DNA of 64,000 nucleotides from Paraburkholderia sp. Its GTDB lineage: Bacteria > Pseudomonadota > Gammaproteobacteria > Burkholderiales > Burkholderiaceae. The first letter of the stretch is position 1. Every line of letters begins with the position of its first letter. The translations under genes and the position numbers were made by a program. Below the pieces are notes generated by a model. That model saw only the letters and a list, made by a program, of their open reading frames with translations. It was not told the DNA's origin and made no database searches. Positions 49,716-59,926 of the stretch are shown one piece after another. Where the stretch lies: contig NZ_SCRP01000008.1 in NCBI RefSeq assembly GCF_004298475.1, positions 1 to 64,000 on the forward strand. Direction: 5' to 3'.

Positions 49716-50633
49716 TCAGGCGAATGCGGTCTGCGCTTCGTAGCCGAAGCCGCGCGGCGCCTTGTGCATGTCGTCGAAGGTGACGATCTCGTAAGCGTCC
49801 TCGTGCTTGAGCAATTCGCGCAGCAGCAAGTTGTTCAGGCCGTGACCCGACTTGTACGCCGTGTACGACGCGAGCAGCGGGTGCCCCACCACATAAAGAT
49901 CGCCGATGGCGTCGAGCATCTTGTGCTTCACGAATTCGTCGTCGTAGCGCAGGCCGTCGTTGTTCAGGATGCGGTACTCGTCGAGCACAATCGCGTTGTC
50001 CATGCTTCCGCCGCGCGCGAGGCCCAGCTCGCGCATCATTTCGACCTCATGCGCGAAGCCGAACGTGCGCGCGCGCGCGATTTCGCGCACATACGACGTG
50101 TTGGCGAAATCGACTTCGAGCGCCTGGCCCGTCTTGTCGACAGCCGGATGGCGAAAATCGATCGTGAACTTGAGCCTGAAGCCGAAATACGGATCGAGGC
50201 GCGCAAACTTGTCGCCCTCGCGGATTTCCACGGGCTTCTTGACCTTGATGAATTTCTTCGCGGCGTTCTGCTCTTCGATCCCGGCCGACTGGATCAGGAA
50301 CACGAACGAGGCCGCGCTACCGTCCATGATCGGAATTTCTTCGGCGGTCACGTCGACGTAGAGGTTGTCGATGCCAAGGCCCGCGCACGCGGACATCAGG
50401 TGCTCGACCGTCGAAACGCGCGCGCCGTCTTTTTGCAGCACCGACGCGAGACGCGTGTCGCCAATCGACATCGCCGACGCGGGAATATCCACCGGAGTCG
50501 GCAAATCCACGCGCGAAAACACGATGCCCGTATCCGGCGCAGCCGGACGGAGCGTCAAGTCGACTTTGCGGCCCGAGTGCAGGCCGATGCCGACCGTTTT
50601 CACGATCGATTTAATGGTTCGCTGCTTCAACAT
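49716..50633 (-). CDS. lpxC: UDP-3-O-acyl-N-acetylglucosamine deacetylase LpxC
   Basis: A 305-residue zinc amidase for the committed step of lipid A synthesis. The zinc and catalytic residues are in [17 protein letters not shown] (His), [19 protein letters not shown] (His and Asp) and [10 protein letters not shown] (His). It starts [20 protein letters not shown]; the ATG at 50631-50633 is standard. A TATAAT lies 51 nt upstream. It follows the dcw cluster but is separated from it by a peroxiredoxin-like gene. Confidence 0.97.
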   Translation of the reverse strand: MLKQRTIKSIVKTVGIGLHSGRKVDLTLRPAAPDTGIVFSRVDLPTPVDIPASAMSIGDTRLASVLQKDGARVSTVEHLMSACAGLGIDNLYVDVTAEEIPIMDGSAASFVFLIQSAGIEEQNAAKKFIKVKKPVEIREGDKFARLDPYFGFRLKFTIDFRHPAVDKTGQALEVDFANTSYVREIARARTFGFAHEVEMMRELGLARGGSMDNAIVLDEYRILNNDGLRYDDEFVKHKMLDAIGDLYVVGHPLLASYTAYKSGHGLNNLLLRELLKHEDAYEIVTFDDMHKAPRGFGYEAQTAFA

Positions 50634-50683
50634 AACCCTGCCCATAGAAAATCCCAATCGGGACTTTTTAACTAATAGCGCGA

Positions 50684-50689
50684 ATTATA
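50684..50689 (-). promoter_or_regulatory. -10 element of lpxC
   Basis: TATAAT on the minus strand (50689-50684) about 50 nt upstream of the lpxC ATG in an AT-rich leader. No matching -35 is seen. Confidence 0.5.
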
Positions 50690-50887
50690 CTCCAGATATA
50701 GGGTTTTCGCTGTTTCCCCCAGCGTGACAATCTGTTTCCCGCTATTACGCGAGCGGGAGAAACAGCGGAGCCGATGTCCGAAACGGAGGCGTTTTCGGTC
50801 ATCGGCCCGCCTGGTGCGACGTAATGGCCCGTCACATTTGCGCCGCCGGCTCGTTGCGCTGCGGCAACGTGTCGCCGGTCGAAGCGC

Positions 50888-51397
50888 TCATTCGGGCCTC
50901 AACGTTGCGTGGATGTTCGACACATCCTTGACTTCGAACTTGCCGGGTGCTTCGACATCCAGCGTCTTGACTACGCCATCGTCGACCACCATTGCGTAGC
51001 GCAGGGAACGAATCCCCATGCCACGCGCCGACAAATCCTGCTCCAGACCAAGCGCCAGGGTGAATGTTGCACTGCCGTCGCCCATCGTGCGTACCTTGCC
51101 CGCGGTACGCAGATCGCGTCCCCACGCGCCCGTCACGAACGCATCGCTAACCGACACGTACCAGATTTCGTCGATGCCAGCCGGGGCAATCGCCTCGGCC
51201 CACTCGACGTATCCCAGCACCTGTCTCGCCGAAGTCGCGGGCGTGAATGCACGCGGCAATCCGAAGATCACCACGCATTTGCCCGCCGCCTCTTCGCGCA
51301 CGCTCAGGCTTTTCGGCCCCTGCGTGCAGCCTTCGTGCATGTCCTCGACGAATTCGTGGAGGTTCACGTCCGGCAGCGATTCACCCAGTTCGATCAC
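50888..51397 (-). CDS. Prx5-like peroxiredoxin homologue lacking the peroxidatic cysteine
   Basis: A 169-residue protein of the peroxiredoxin-5 (AhpC/TSA redoxin) fold. VIFGLPRAFTPATS corresponds to the active-site loop that normally reads PGAFTPTCS. Here residue 55, where the peroxidatic Cys belongs, is Thr (ACT codon at 51233-51235), and the Gly before AFTP is Arg. The Thr (T52) and distal Arg (GIRSLRYAMVV) of the site remain. Two other cysteines, C24 and C41, are present. The frame is intact. Either a non-peroxidase role or decay is possible. The gene lies between ftsZ and lpxC, where relatives carry an ordinary peroxiredoxin as I recall. Confidence 0.85.
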   Translation of the reverse strand: MIELGESLPDVNLHEFVEDMHEGCTQGPKSLSVREEAAGKCVVIFGLPRAFTPATSARQVLGYVEWAEAIAPAGIDEIWYVSVSDAFVTGAWGRDLRTAGKVRTMGDGSATFTLALGLEQDLSARGMGIRSLRYAMVVDDGVVKTLDVEAPGKFEVKDVSNIHATLRPE

Positions 51398-51748
51398 TAC
51401 TCGTCCTGCTACTCGTTGTTCGCCTACGTGCGCCAGCGTTCAACGCGCGATATCTCGCCATTATCTGCCACCAGGCTTTCAGAATCGTCAGACGGAACAC
51501 CGTCCTCCCTGCTCGCAGAAACGCAAGCGGGCAACCATCCCTGCCGATCGTCCTCGCGGACGCGGCCCTGCTGGCTTTCATCGCGACGCTTCGCGCGCGT
51601 CGGCCGGAGCTGGCGTATCGACCCAAGTCTGCGTCTCGACCGGAGCTGGCGCTTTAGCGCCCACTCAGATCCCGCATCGCTCACTCAGATCCCGCCGTGC
51701 TTACTCCGGCCTGGCCGCACCGCACGCTGGTCCCATGTACGCCAGCCC
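51398..51748. other. Intergenic region between ftsZ and the peroxiredoxin-like gene
   Basis: 351 nt with no credible gene. It contains a direct repeat CACTCAGATCCCGC at 51662-51675 and 51682-51695, and CGGAGCTGGCG twice (about 51604 and 51642). No intrinsic terminator with a T-run is visible for ftsZ. Confidence 0.55.
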
Positions 51749-52948
51749 TCAGTCCGCCTGCTTGCGCAGGAACGCCGGGATATCGTACGTATCGACGCCC
51801 TTTTCCTGCAGCGCCTGAACATGCGAAGCCGCGGTGTCGCGCGACGTGCGCCACACAGCCGGCGTATCGAGCGCGCCGTAATCGGCCGTCGCGCCCGCCG
51901 AGGACTGCGGTGCGTACGCCTGCATCGCCGGAACCGGATGGTTGTCCGTGCCGGTGCGCAGCAGCGTCATCGGCGCCGCCGACTGCTGCTTCTTCGCCGC
52001 GCGGCCAAGACCCGTTGCGACCACCGTCACGCGCAGCGCGTCGCCCATCGCGTCGTCGTACACCGCGCCGAAGATCACCGTGGCGTCTTCCGCCGCGTAG
52101 CTCTTGATGGTGTTCATCACTTCGCGCGTTTCCGACAAACGCAGCGAGCGGCTCGACGTGATGTTGACCAGCACGCCGCGCGCGCCGGACAGATCGACGC
52201 CTTCGAGCAGCGGGCTCGCCACGGCCTGTTCGGCTGCGAGGCGCGCGCGATCGACGCCGGCAACCGTCGCCGTGCCCATCATCGCCTTGCCCTGCTCGCC
52301 CATCACCGTCTTCACGTCTTCGAAGTCGACGTTCACGAGACCGTCGACGTTGATGATTTCGGCGATACCGGCCACTGCGTTGTTCAGAACGTCGTCCGCG
52401 CACTGGAAGCACTTGTCCATCTCGGCGTCATCGCCCATCACGTCGAACAGCTTGTCGTTGAGCACGACAATCAGCGAGTCGACGTGATCCTCCAGTTGCT
52501 GCGCACCGGCTTCTGCCACGCGCATACGCTTGCCGCCTTCGAACTCGAACGGCTTGCTCACGACGCCAACAGTCAGAATGCCCATTTCCTTGGCGATCTG
52601 CGCCACGACCGGGGCTGCGCCCGTGCCGGTGCCGCCGCCCATGCCCGCGGTGATGAACACCATGTGCGCGCCGAGCAGTGCGTCCGCGATGCGCTCGCGT
52701 GCTTCTTCAGCCGCCAGGCGGCCCATTTCCGGCTTCGCACCGGCGCCAAGGCCAGTGTTGCCGAGCTGGATCACGGCTGATGCGCGCGAGCGCGAAAGCG
52801 CCTGCGCATCCGTGTTCATCACGATGAAGTCGACGCCCTGAACGCCGCGGTTGATCATGTGCTGCACGGCATTGCCGCCAGCGCCACCTACGCCCACCAC
52901 CTTGATGATGGTGCCGTTGGTTTCCGTTTCCAGCATCTGGAATTCCAT
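51749..52948 (-). CDS. ftsZ: Cell division protein FtsZ
   Basis: A 399-residue tubulin-like GTPase that polymerises into the Z-ring. The nucleotide loop is KVVGVGGAGGNAVQHM, the tubulin signature ITAGMGGGTGTGAAPV, and the T7 loop NVDFEDVKTVM. A short variable linker leads to the C-terminal peptide DIPAFLRKQAD that binds FtsA and ZipA-type partners. The ATG at 52946-52948 (MEFQMLE) is preceded by GGAGG. It is the last gene of the dcw operon proper. Confidence 0.98.
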   Translation of the reverse strand: MEFQMLETETNGTIIKVVGVGGAGGNAVQHMINRGVQGVDFIVMNTDAQALSRSRASAVIQLGNTGLGAGAKPEMGRLAAEEARERIADALLGAHMVFITAGMGGGTGTGAAPVVAQIAKEMGILTVGVVSKPFEFEGGKRMRVAEAGAQQLEDHVDSLIVVLNDKLFDVMGDDAEMDKCFQCADDVLNNAVAGIAEIINVDGLVNVDFEDVKTVMGEQGKAMMGTATVAGVDRARLAAEQAVASPLLEGVDLSGARGVLVNITSSRSLRLSETREVMNTIKSYAAEDATVIFGAVYDDAMGDALRVTVVATGLGRAAKKQQSAAPMTLLRTGTDNHPVPAMQAYAPQSSAGATADYGALDTPAVWRTSRDTAASHVQALQEKGVDTYDIPAFLRKQAD

Positions 52949-53110
52949 GTTGCCTCCGTCAAGAAAGAGATACCGCTCTTCGGCCGTTATCCGCAGGAAG
53001 ATCGGGCAACCTTCCTGTGCGCGCCGGCCGCCGTCACCGGCGCGTATTCTCATCTGCCAATTACTTGTTTCCTGCCTGTTCCCTGCTTATTACCTGCTTG
53101 TTCCCTGTCG

Positions 53111-54343
53111 TCAGAAGTTGCCGAGGAACCAGTCCTTCATCCGCGTGAAGACCTGGCCCATCGATCCCGACTGCACTGCAACCTTGCGACCGCGCATGCG
53201 CTGCGAGCGGCCTTCCGCGAGCAGGCCCATCGCCGTCGAGTAGCGCGGATTGCGCACGACGTCAGCGAGACCGCCCGCATACTCCGGCACGCCAATGCGC
53301 ACCGGCTTGAGGAAAATGTCCTCGCCGAGTTCGACCATGCCCGGCATCATCGCGGCGCCGCCCGTCAGCACGACGCCCGAACTCAGCAGTTCTTCGTAAC
53401 CCGACTCGCGCACCACCTGCTGCACGAGCGAGAAAAGCTCTTCCACGCGCGGCTCGATCACAGCCGCCAGCGCCTGGCGCGACAGCGTGCGCGGACCGCG
53501 CTCGCCGAGCCCCGGCACTTCGATCATCTCGTCCGGATCGGCCAGCGCCTGCTTCGCGATGCCGTAGCTCACCTTGATGTCTTCCGCGTCGGGCGTCGGC
53601 GTGCGCAGCGCCATCGCGATGTCGCTCGTCACCTGGTCGCCCGCGATCGGAATCACCGCCGTCTGGCGAATCGCGCCTTCACTGAAGATCGCGATGTCGG
53701 TCGTGCCGCCGCCCACGTCCACCAGCACGACGCCGAGTTCCTTTTCGTCCTCGGTCAGCACCGCGAGCGACGACGCCAGCGGCTGCAGGATCAGATCGTT
53801 CACTTCGAGGCCGCAGCGGCGCACGCACTTCACGACGTTCTGCGCCGCGCTCACCGCGCCCGTGACGATGTGCACCTTCACTTCGAGACGGATGCCGCTC
53901 ATGCCGATCGGCTCGCGCACATCCTCCTGGCCGTCGATGATGAATTCCTGCGTGAGGATGTGCAGCACCTGCTGGTCGGTCGGGATGTTGATCGCCTTCG
54001 CGGTCTCGATCACGCGCGCGACGTCCGCCTGCGTGACTTCCTTCTCCTTGATCGCGACCATCCCGCTCGAATTGAAGCTGCGGATATGGCTGCCCGCGAT
54101 GCCGGTAAACACGTTCGTGATCTTGCAGTCCGCCATCAGCTCCGCTTCTTCGAGCGCGCGTTGAATGGACTGCACCGTGGCCTCGATATTCACCACGACG
54201 CCCTTCTTGAGCCCCTTCGATTCGCTCTGGCCGAGTCCGATCACCTCGTAGTGGCCTTCGCCCTTCAATTCGGCGACGACGGCCACCACCTTCGACGTCC
54301 CGATGTCGAGGGAGACCAGCAGATCTTTGTAGTCTTTACTCAT
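53111..54343 (-). CDS. ftsA: Cell division protein FtsA
   Basis: A 410-residue actin-like ATPase that tethers FtsZ to the membrane. It starts MSKDYKDLLVSLDIGTSKVV (phosphate 1), with LVDVGGGTTDIAIF (phosphate 2) and SGVVLTGGAAMMPGM (adenosine motif). The C-terminal amphipathic helix ends GQVFTRMKDWFLGNF, the membrane anchor. It follows ftsQ by 27 nt. Confidence 0.97.
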   Translation of the reverse strand: MSKDYKDLLVSLDIGTSKVVAVVAELKGEGHYEVIGLGQSESKGLKKGVVVNIEATVQSIQRALEEAELMADCKITNVFTGIAGSHIRSFNSSGMVAIKEKEVTQADVARVIETAKAINIPTDQQVLHILTQEFIIDGQEDVREPIGMSGIRLEVKVHIVTGAVSAAQNVVKCVRRCGLEVNDLILQPLASSLAVLTEDEKELGVVLVDVGGGTTDIAIFSEGAIRQTAVIPIAGDQVTSDIAMALRTPTPDAEDIKVSYGIAKQALADPDEMIEVPGLGERGPRTLSRQALAAVIEPRVEELFSLVQQVVRESGYEELLSSGVVLTGGAAMMPGMVELGEDIFLKPVRIGVPEYAGGLADVVRNPRYSTAMGLLAEGRSQRMRGRKVAVQSGSMGQVFTRMKDWFLGNF

Positions 54344-54370
54344 AGCGTGCTCGTTGCGTGTGATGTGCTG

Positions 54371-55123
54371 TTACTTCTTGCCGGGGGCCGTGTCGCTGAT
54401 AAAGCGCATGCCGGCCGCTCGAATCGCAAATCCATTCGGATAGCGCAAATCCGCATACTCGACGTCTTCCCCCCAACGTTGCGTGACCGCTGCCCATGCC
54501 GCGATGAGCCGGCGCGAGCGCTCCCCGAGCGTTTCCGCGTTGCGCTCGCGGCCCAGTTCCACCTGCGTGCCGTTCGAAAGCTTGACGGTCCATGCGTAGC
54601 GCGGCGAGAGCGTCACTTCGTCCGGGGTGAGGCCGAGAGGCGCAAACCATTTGACGAAATCGCGGTAACGCGCAACGACCTCTTTCGCACTGCCTTCGGG
54701 ACCGTCGAACGCGGGCAGTTCCTCGTCGAGTTCGGCCTGGTTCGCGGTGAACAACTCGCCGTCCGTGCTCACGAGCTGATCGCTGCCCCAGGTGGCGATC
54801 GGCTTGTACTCTTCGAGGTTCACCGCCAGCGCGTTCGGCCACACGCGGCGCACGCTCGCGTGACGCACCCACGGCATCTGCTCGAAGGCCTGGCGCGCGG
54901 CATCGAGATCGACGGTGAAGTAGTTGCCTTTCAGCCGGCCCACCACGCTCGCGCGCACGGTCGGCGCATTGATGTGATCGGTGTCGCCCTCGATGCGGAT
55001 TTCGCGCAGCGCAAAATTCGGCCGCTGCACCAGCCAGAAACCACCGGCCACCAGCAATGCGAGCGCGAGAAACGCGTGCATTGCATTGGCGGCGAGGTTG
55101 AGCTGGCGTACGTTATTCCACAT
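54371..55123 (-). CDS. ftsQ: Cell division protein FtsQ
   Basis: A 250-residue bitopic divisome protein that recruits FtsB/FtsL. The cytoplasmic N-terminus (MWNNVRQLNLAANAMHA) is followed by one membrane segment at about residues 15-32, the POTRA domain (FALREIRIEGDTDHINAPTV) and the beta domain. It follows ddl by 73 nt. Neither ftsL nor ftsB is in this window. Confidence 0.95.
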   Translation of the reverse strand: MWNNVRQLNLAANAMHAFLALALLVAGGFWLVQRPNFALREIRIEGDTDHINAPTVRASVVGRLKGNYFTVDLDAARQAFEQMPWVRHASVRRVWPNALAVNLEEYKPIATWGSDQLVSTDGELFTANQAELDEELPAFDGPEGSAKEVVARYRDFVKWFAPLGLTPDEVTLSPRYAWTVKLSNGTQVELGRERNAETLGERSRRLIAAWAAVTQRWGEDVEYADLRYPNGFAIRAAGMRFISDTAPGKK

Positions 55124-55196
55124 GTCGAGATTGTTGCGTCAGTTGGCTTAATTCAATTCGTCGGTAAAGGTCCGTTAGTGGCGTCAATTAGTGGCG

Positions 55197-56138
55197 TCAA
55201 TCCTTCAACGTAAGCGCGAGCACCTGCACAACCAGATCCTGATACGAGATGCCGATGGCGCGCGCCGCCTTCGGCGGCAGCGAGTGATCGGTCATGCCCG
55301 GCGCCGTGTTCACCTCGAGGAAATACGGGTTGCCCGCGCCGTCGATCATGAAATCGGCACGGCCCCACTCGGAGCAGCCGAGCACCTCGAACGCGCGGCG
55401 CGCGAGCTTCTTCAGGCGCGCCTCTTCCTCCGGCGCCACGCCGCACGGAATCAGGTATTGCGTGCTGTCGAGGAGATACTTCGCGTCGTAGTCGTAGAAC
55501 TCGCCCGCGGGCACGATCTTGATGAGCGGCAAGTCGAGATCGCCCGCGATGCACGCGGTGTACTCGCCGCCGCCTTCGATGCTCTTCTCCACCAGCACGA
55601 TCTTGTCGAACTTCGCGGCCTCTTCGAGCGCCGGTGCGAGTTCGGCGGCGGTCTTCACCTTGATGACCGCGACGCTGGAACCTTCGCACGCCGGCTTCAC
55701 GAAGAGCGGCAGGCCGAGCTTCGCGACGATGGCCGGCGCCTTCGCCGCGTAGTCGTCGTCGCGCAGCACGGTTTCGAACGGCGGCGTCGGAATGCCGAGC
55801 TGCTGCCACACGAGCTTGGCGCGGAATTTGTCCATGCCGAGCGCCGAGCCGAGCACGCCCGTGCCCGTGTAACGGATGCCCTCGAAGTCGAGCGCGCCCT
55901 GGATCTGGCCGTTCTCGCCGTAGCCGCCGTGCAGTGCGTTGAACGCGCGCACGAAGCCCTCTTCCTTGAGCGCCGAAAGCGGCCGCTCGGACGGGTCGAA
56001 CAGATGCGCGTCGATGCCCGCGCCACGCAGCGCTTCATACACGAGGCGGCCGGACTTCAGCGAAACCTCGCGCTCGGCGGACACGCCGCCGAGCAATACC
56101 GCCACCTTGCCGAACCGCCTGGGATCAATGCCGCTCAT
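55197..56138 (-). CDS. ddl: D-alanine-D-alanine ligase Ddl
   Basis: A 313-residue ATP-grasp ligase making the D-Ala-D-Ala that MurF adds. It begins [21 protein letters not shown], with [16 protein letters not shown], the ATP site [15 protein letters not shown], and [15 protein letters not shown]. The ATG at 56136-56138 comes 1 nt after the murC stop, with AAGGTGTGAG spanning the junction as ribosome site. There is no murB between murC and ddl. Confidence 0.96.
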   Translation of the reverse strand: MSGIDPRRFGKVAVLLGGVSAEREVSLKSGRLVYEALRGAGIDAHLFDPSERPLSALKEEGFVRAFNALHGGYGENGQIQGALDFEGIRYTGTGVLGSALGMDKFRAKLVWQQLGIPTPPFETVLRDDDYAAKAPAIVAKLGLPLFVKPACEGSSVAVIKVKTAAELAPALEEAAKFDKIVLVEKSIEGGGEYTACIAGDLDLPLIKIVPAGEFYDYDAKYLLDSTQYLIPCGVAPEEEARLKKLARRAFEVLGCSEWGRADFMIDGAGNPYFLEVNTAPGMTDHSLPPKAARAIGISYQDLVVQVLALTLKD

Positions 56139-56139
56139 C

Positions 56140-57534
56140 TCACACCTTCTCTTCGCTGGCAGCGACGCGACCCGGCACACTGCCGATCGACCCCGCGCCC
56201 ATCGTGATCACCACATCGCCGTCGCGCACCATTGCGGCAAGCGCGTTCGGCACCTCGTCCACCGTTTCGACGAACACCGGCTCGACCTTGCCTGCCACGC
56301 GGATCGCACGCGCAAGCGCGCGGCCATCGGCGGCAACGATCGCCGCTTCGCCCGCGGCGTAGACATCGGTCAGCACGAGCGCGTCGACGGTTGACAGCAC
56401 TTTGACGAAATCTTCGAAGCAGTCACGCGTGCGCGTATAGCGGTGCGGCTGGAACGCGAGCACGAGACGGCGCCCGGGAAACGCGCCGCGCGCAGCAGCG
56501 ATGGTCGCGGTCATCTCCACCGGGTGATGGCCATAATCGTCGATCAACGTGTAAGTGCCGCCGCCGTTGACCGCAATTTCGCCGTAGCGCTGGAAGCGGC
56601 GGCCCACGCCGTTGAATTCGGCGAGCGCGCGCTGGATGTCCGCGTCCTTCACTTCGAGTTCGCTCGCAATCGCAATCGCGGCCAATGCGTTCTGGACATT
56701 GTGCGTACCGGGAAGGTTCAACACGATGTCGAGCGACGGCGCGTCTTCGCGCATCACCGTGAAGTACATCTTGCCGTCGCGCGCGACGACGTTGACCGCG
56801 CGCACCTGCGCCTCGGGCGCGAAGCCGTAACGGATGATCGGCTTCGAGACGAACGGCAGGATCTGCTTCACGTTCGGGTCGTCGACGCAGAGCACCGCAA
56901 TGCCGTAGAACGGCAGCCGGTGCGTGAATTCGATGAACGCCTGCTTCAGGCGCGCGAAGTCGTGCCCGTAGGTGTCCATGTGATCGGCGTCGATGTTCGT
57001 GATGACTTCGATCACCGGCAGGAGATTGAGGAACGAGGCGTCCGACTCGTCGGCTTCCGCGACGATGAAGTCGCCCGTGCCGAGCCGCGCGTTCGCGCCG
57101 GCGCTGATGAGGCGTCCGCCGATCACGAAGGTCGGATCGAGTCCGCCCGCGGCGAGCACGCTCGCGACGAGCGACGTGGTCGTGGTCTTGCCGTGCGTGC
57201 CGGCAATCGCAATGCCCTGCTTCAGGCGCATGAGTTCCGCGAGCATCACCGCGCGCGGCACGATCGGCACGCGCAGATGGCGCGCCGCGAGCACTTCGGG
57301 GTTGTCGCTGCGCACTGCCGTCGAGACGACCACGGCGTTCGCGCCTTCGATGTTCTGCGCGTCATGGCCGATGGCGATGCGCGCGCCGAGCGCGGCGAGA
57401 CGGTCGGTGACCGCGTTCTGCGTGAGGTCCGAGCCGCTGACCTGATAGCCGAGCGTGACGAGCACTTCGGCAATGCCGCTCATGCCCGCGCCGCCGATGC
57501 CGACGAAATGAATATGTTTGACGATGTGTTTCAT
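56140..57534 (-). CDS. murC: UDP-N-acetylmuramate-L-alanine ligase MurC
   Basis: A 464-residue Mur ligase adding L-Ala to UDP-MurNAc. It reads [19 protein letters not shown] at the start, with the ATP loop [15 protein letters not shown], the lysine region [12 protein letters not shown] and [11 protein letters not shown]. The GIGGAGMSG motif separates it from Mpl. The ATG at 57532-57534 overlaps the murG stop by 4 nt. Confidence 0.97.
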   Translation of the reverse strand: MKHIVKHIHFVGIGGAGMSGIAEVLVTLGYQVSGSDLTQNAVTDRLAALGARIAIGHDAQNIEGANAVVVSTAVRSDNPEVLAARHLRVPIVPRAVMLAELMRLKQGIAIAGTHGKTTTTSLVASVLAAGGLDPTFVIGGRLISAGANARLGTGDFIVAEADESDASFLNLLPVIEVITNIDADHMDTYGHDFARLKQAFIEFTHRLPFYGIAVLCVDDPNVKQILPFVSKPIIRYGFAPEAQVRAVNVVARDGKMYFTVMREDAPSLDIVLNLPGTHNVQNALAAIAIASELEVKDADIQRALAEFNGVGRRFQRYGEIAVNGGGTYTLIDDYGHHPVEMTATIAAARGAFPGRRLVLAFQPHRYTRTRDCFEDFVKVLSTVDALVLTDVYAAGEAAIVAADGRALARAIRVAGKVEPVFVETVDEVPNALAAMVRDGDVVITMGAGSIGSVPGRVAASEEKV

Positions 57535-58637
57535 TGCTTTCCTCCCGGACTGGCACCGGCCACGGCCGCGCAAATGCTTGCGACCTGATCGGCGGCGTCG
57601 GGTTTCGCGAGCGCGCGGGCGCGCCCAGCCATTTCTGCCAGCGATTGTCTGGTTTGTTGCCGCAGCCAGGCGGCGAGCGATTCCGCCGTCAGGTCGCGTT
57701 GCTGCACCACGCGCGCCGCGCCCTGGTCGGCAAGGAATGCGGCGTTGGTGGTCTGATGGTCGTCCACGGCGAACGGGAACGGCACGAAGCACGCCGCAAC
57801 GCCCACCGCCGCGATTTCGGCCACGGTCATCGCGCCCGAGCGGCAGATCACGAGATCGGCGTCCTCATAGGCGCTCGCCATGTCGTCGATGAACGGCACG
57901 AGCCGCACCGCGTCATCGGATGCGGCGGGATCGAGCAGGCCCGCTTCGACGTAGTTGGCCTTCAACGCGTCGATATGCTTCGCACCCGCCTGATGCACGA
58001 CGCGCGGACGCTCGTCTCGCGCGATGAGCGCGAGCGCGCGGGGCACCACGTCGTTGAGCGCCGCCGCGCCGAGGCTGCCGCCGACGACGAGCACGCGCAG
58101 CGGACCGCTGCGTGCCGCGTAGCGCGCCTGCGGCTCGCCGACGTGTTCGAGTTCCTCGCGGATCGGATTGCCGGTCCACTCGGCGTGCGGCAGCGCGCCC
58201 GGAAACGCGACGAGCACGCGCTTCGCGAGCTTCGCCAGCACCTTGTTGGCGAGGCCCGCAATCGAGTTCTGCTCGTGCAGCACGAGCGGCGCGCCCGAAA
58301 GCGCGCTCATCACACCCGCGGGGAACGTGATGTAGCCGCCCATGCCGAGCACGACATCGGGCTTCACGCGGGCGAGCGCCGCGCGGCTCTGCGTGAATGC
58401 GCGCAGCAGGTTGAGCGGCAGCATCAGCTTGGTCTTGATGCCCTTGCCGCGCACGCCGCCGAAGCGCACGAATTCCATCGGAATGCCGTGCTTCGGCACG
58501 AGCGTCGCTTCCATGCCCGCGGGATTGCCGAGCCACACGACGCGCCAGCCCCACGACTGCATGCGGTGCGCGACCGCGAGCCCGGGGAACACATGTCCGC
58601 CCGTGCCGCCAGCCATCACCATGAGCGTGCGGTTCAT
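57531..58637 (-). CDS. murG: UDP-GlcNAc:lipid I N-acetylglucosaminyltransferase MurG
   Basis: A 368-residue GT28 glycosyltransferase that converts lipid I to lipid II at the inner membrane face. The G-loops are [16 protein letters not shown] and [13 protein letters not shown], with [13 protein letters not shown] and the donor site [16 protein letters not shown]. The ATG at 58635-58637 overlaps ftsW by 4 nt. It is complete. Confidence 0.97.
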   Translation of the reverse strand: MNRTLMVMAGGTGGHVFPGLAVAHRMQSWGWRVVWLGNPAGMEATLVPKHGIPMEFVRFGGVRGKGIKTKLMLPLNLLRAFTQSRAALARVKPDVVLGMGGYITFPAGVMSALSGAPLVLHEQNSIAGLANKVLAKLAKRVLVAFPGALPHAEWTGNPIREELEHVGEPQARYAARSGPLRVLVVGGSLGAAALNDVVPRALALIARDERPRVVHQAGAKHIDALKANYVEAGLLDPAASDDAVRLVPFIDDMASAYEDADLVICRSGAMTVAEIAAVGVAACFVPFPFAVDDHQTTNAAFLADQGAARVVQQRDLTAESLAAWLRQQTRQSLAEMAGRARALAKPDAADQVASICAAVAGASPGGKQ

Positions 58638-59926
58638 ACCTTCCCCCCACGCATCAGCACGCGATTTTCGTAGTCCACGCGCAACAGCAGCGCGACGGCG
58701 ACGCAGTTGAGCAGAATGCCCGAGCCGCCGTAGCTCACGAGCGGCAGCGTGAGACCTTTGGTCGGCAGCAGGCCGAGGTTCACGCCCATGTTGATGAACG
58801 CCTGCGCGCCGAACCACACGCCGACGCCCTTCGCGACGAGCCCCGCGAACGTGCGGTCGAGCGCAAGCGCCTGGCGGCCGATCTCGAACGAGCGGCGCAC
58901 GATCCAGTAGAACAGCAGGATCACGACCAGCACGCCGACAAAACCGAGTTCCTCGCCGATCACGGCGAGGATGAAGTCGGTGTGCGCTTCGGGCAGATAG
59001 TTGAGCTTTTCGACGCTGCCGCCCAGCCCGACGCCGAACCACTCGCCGCGCCCGAACGCGATCAGCGAGTGCGTGAGCTGATAGGCCTTGCCCTGTGCGT
59101 AGCGGTCGTCCCACGGATCGAGATACGCGAAGATCCGCTCGCGCCGCCAGGGCGATGCCCACACGAGCAGCGAGAACGTACCGACCGCCGTCGCGACGAG
59201 GCCGCCGAACAGCTTGCCGTTCACGCCGCCGAGAAAGAGCACGCCCATCGCTATCGCGGCGATCACCATGAACGCGCCCATGTCGGGTTCGAGCAGCAGC
59301 AGCGCGCCGACGACGCCGACCGCGAACGCCATCGGCAAAAAGCCCTTGGCGAAGCTGTGCATGTATTCCTGCTTGCGCACCGTGTAGTTCGCCGCGTAGA
59401 TCGTCACGGCGAGCTTCATGATTTCCGATGGCTGCATGTTGGTGATGCCGAGCGGAATCCAGCGGCGCGCGCCGTTGACGCCCTTGCCGATGTGCGGAAT
59501 CAGCACGACGACGAGCATGACGAGCACGATGATGAAGAGCTTCGGCGCGTAGCGGTCCCACGTCGAAACGGGGATGCGGAATGCGATCGTCGCCGCGATT
59601 GCGGCCACCACGAGCGAAATGAGGTGGCGCAAGAGGAACGCGTAGTCGTGATACGAGGCGTACTTCGGCGAATCGGGCATGGCGATCGATGCCGAATACA
59701 CCATCACGACGCCGAGCCCGAGCAGCGCGATCACGACCCACACGAGCGAGTGGTCGTAGTCCAGCATGCGCGAGCGCGCGGGCCGCACGCCGCTGACGAC
59801 GCTCGCGAGCCCGCTCGCGCGCGCAGCGGCGGCGCCCGTGGCGCTACCTGATTTGCCACCCAGGGCGCCGCCCTGGTCGCCGCGCTCGCCGAGGAATCGC
59901 GAACCGAACCGTTCGGACCAGCTCAT
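58634..59926 (-). CDS. ftsW: Septal peptidoglycan glycosyltransferase FtsW
   Basis: A 430-residue SEDS-family polymerase with about ten membrane segments. The first 50 residues are a Gly/Ala/Ser-rich cytoplasmic stretch, followed by [20 protein letters not shown]. The SEDS signatures are in [20 protein letters not shown] and, at the end, [19 protein letters not shown]. It overlaps murD by 4 nt and murG by 4 nt. Its cognate FtsI lies outside the window. Confidence 0.96.
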   Translation of the reverse strand: MSWSERFGSRFLGERGDQGGALGGKSGSATGAAAARASGLASVVSGVRPARSRMLDYDHSLVWVVIALLGLGVVMVYSASIAMPDSPKYASYHDYAFLLRHLISLVVAAIAATIAFRIPVSTWDRYAPKLFIIVLVMLVVVLIPHIGKGVNGARRWIPLGITNMQPSEIMKLAVTIYAANYTVRKQEYMHSFAKGFLPMAFAVGVVGALLLLEPDMGAFMVIAAIAMGVLFLGGVNGKLFGGLVATAVGTFSLLVWASPWRRERIFAYLDPWDDRYAQGKAYQLTHSLIAFGRGEWFGVGLGGSVEKLNYLPEAHTDFILAVIGEELGFVGVLVVILLFYWIVRRSFEIGRQALALDRTFAGLVAKGVGVWFGAQAFINMGVNLGLLPTKGLTLPLVSYGGSGILLNCVAVALLLRVDYENRVLMRGGKV

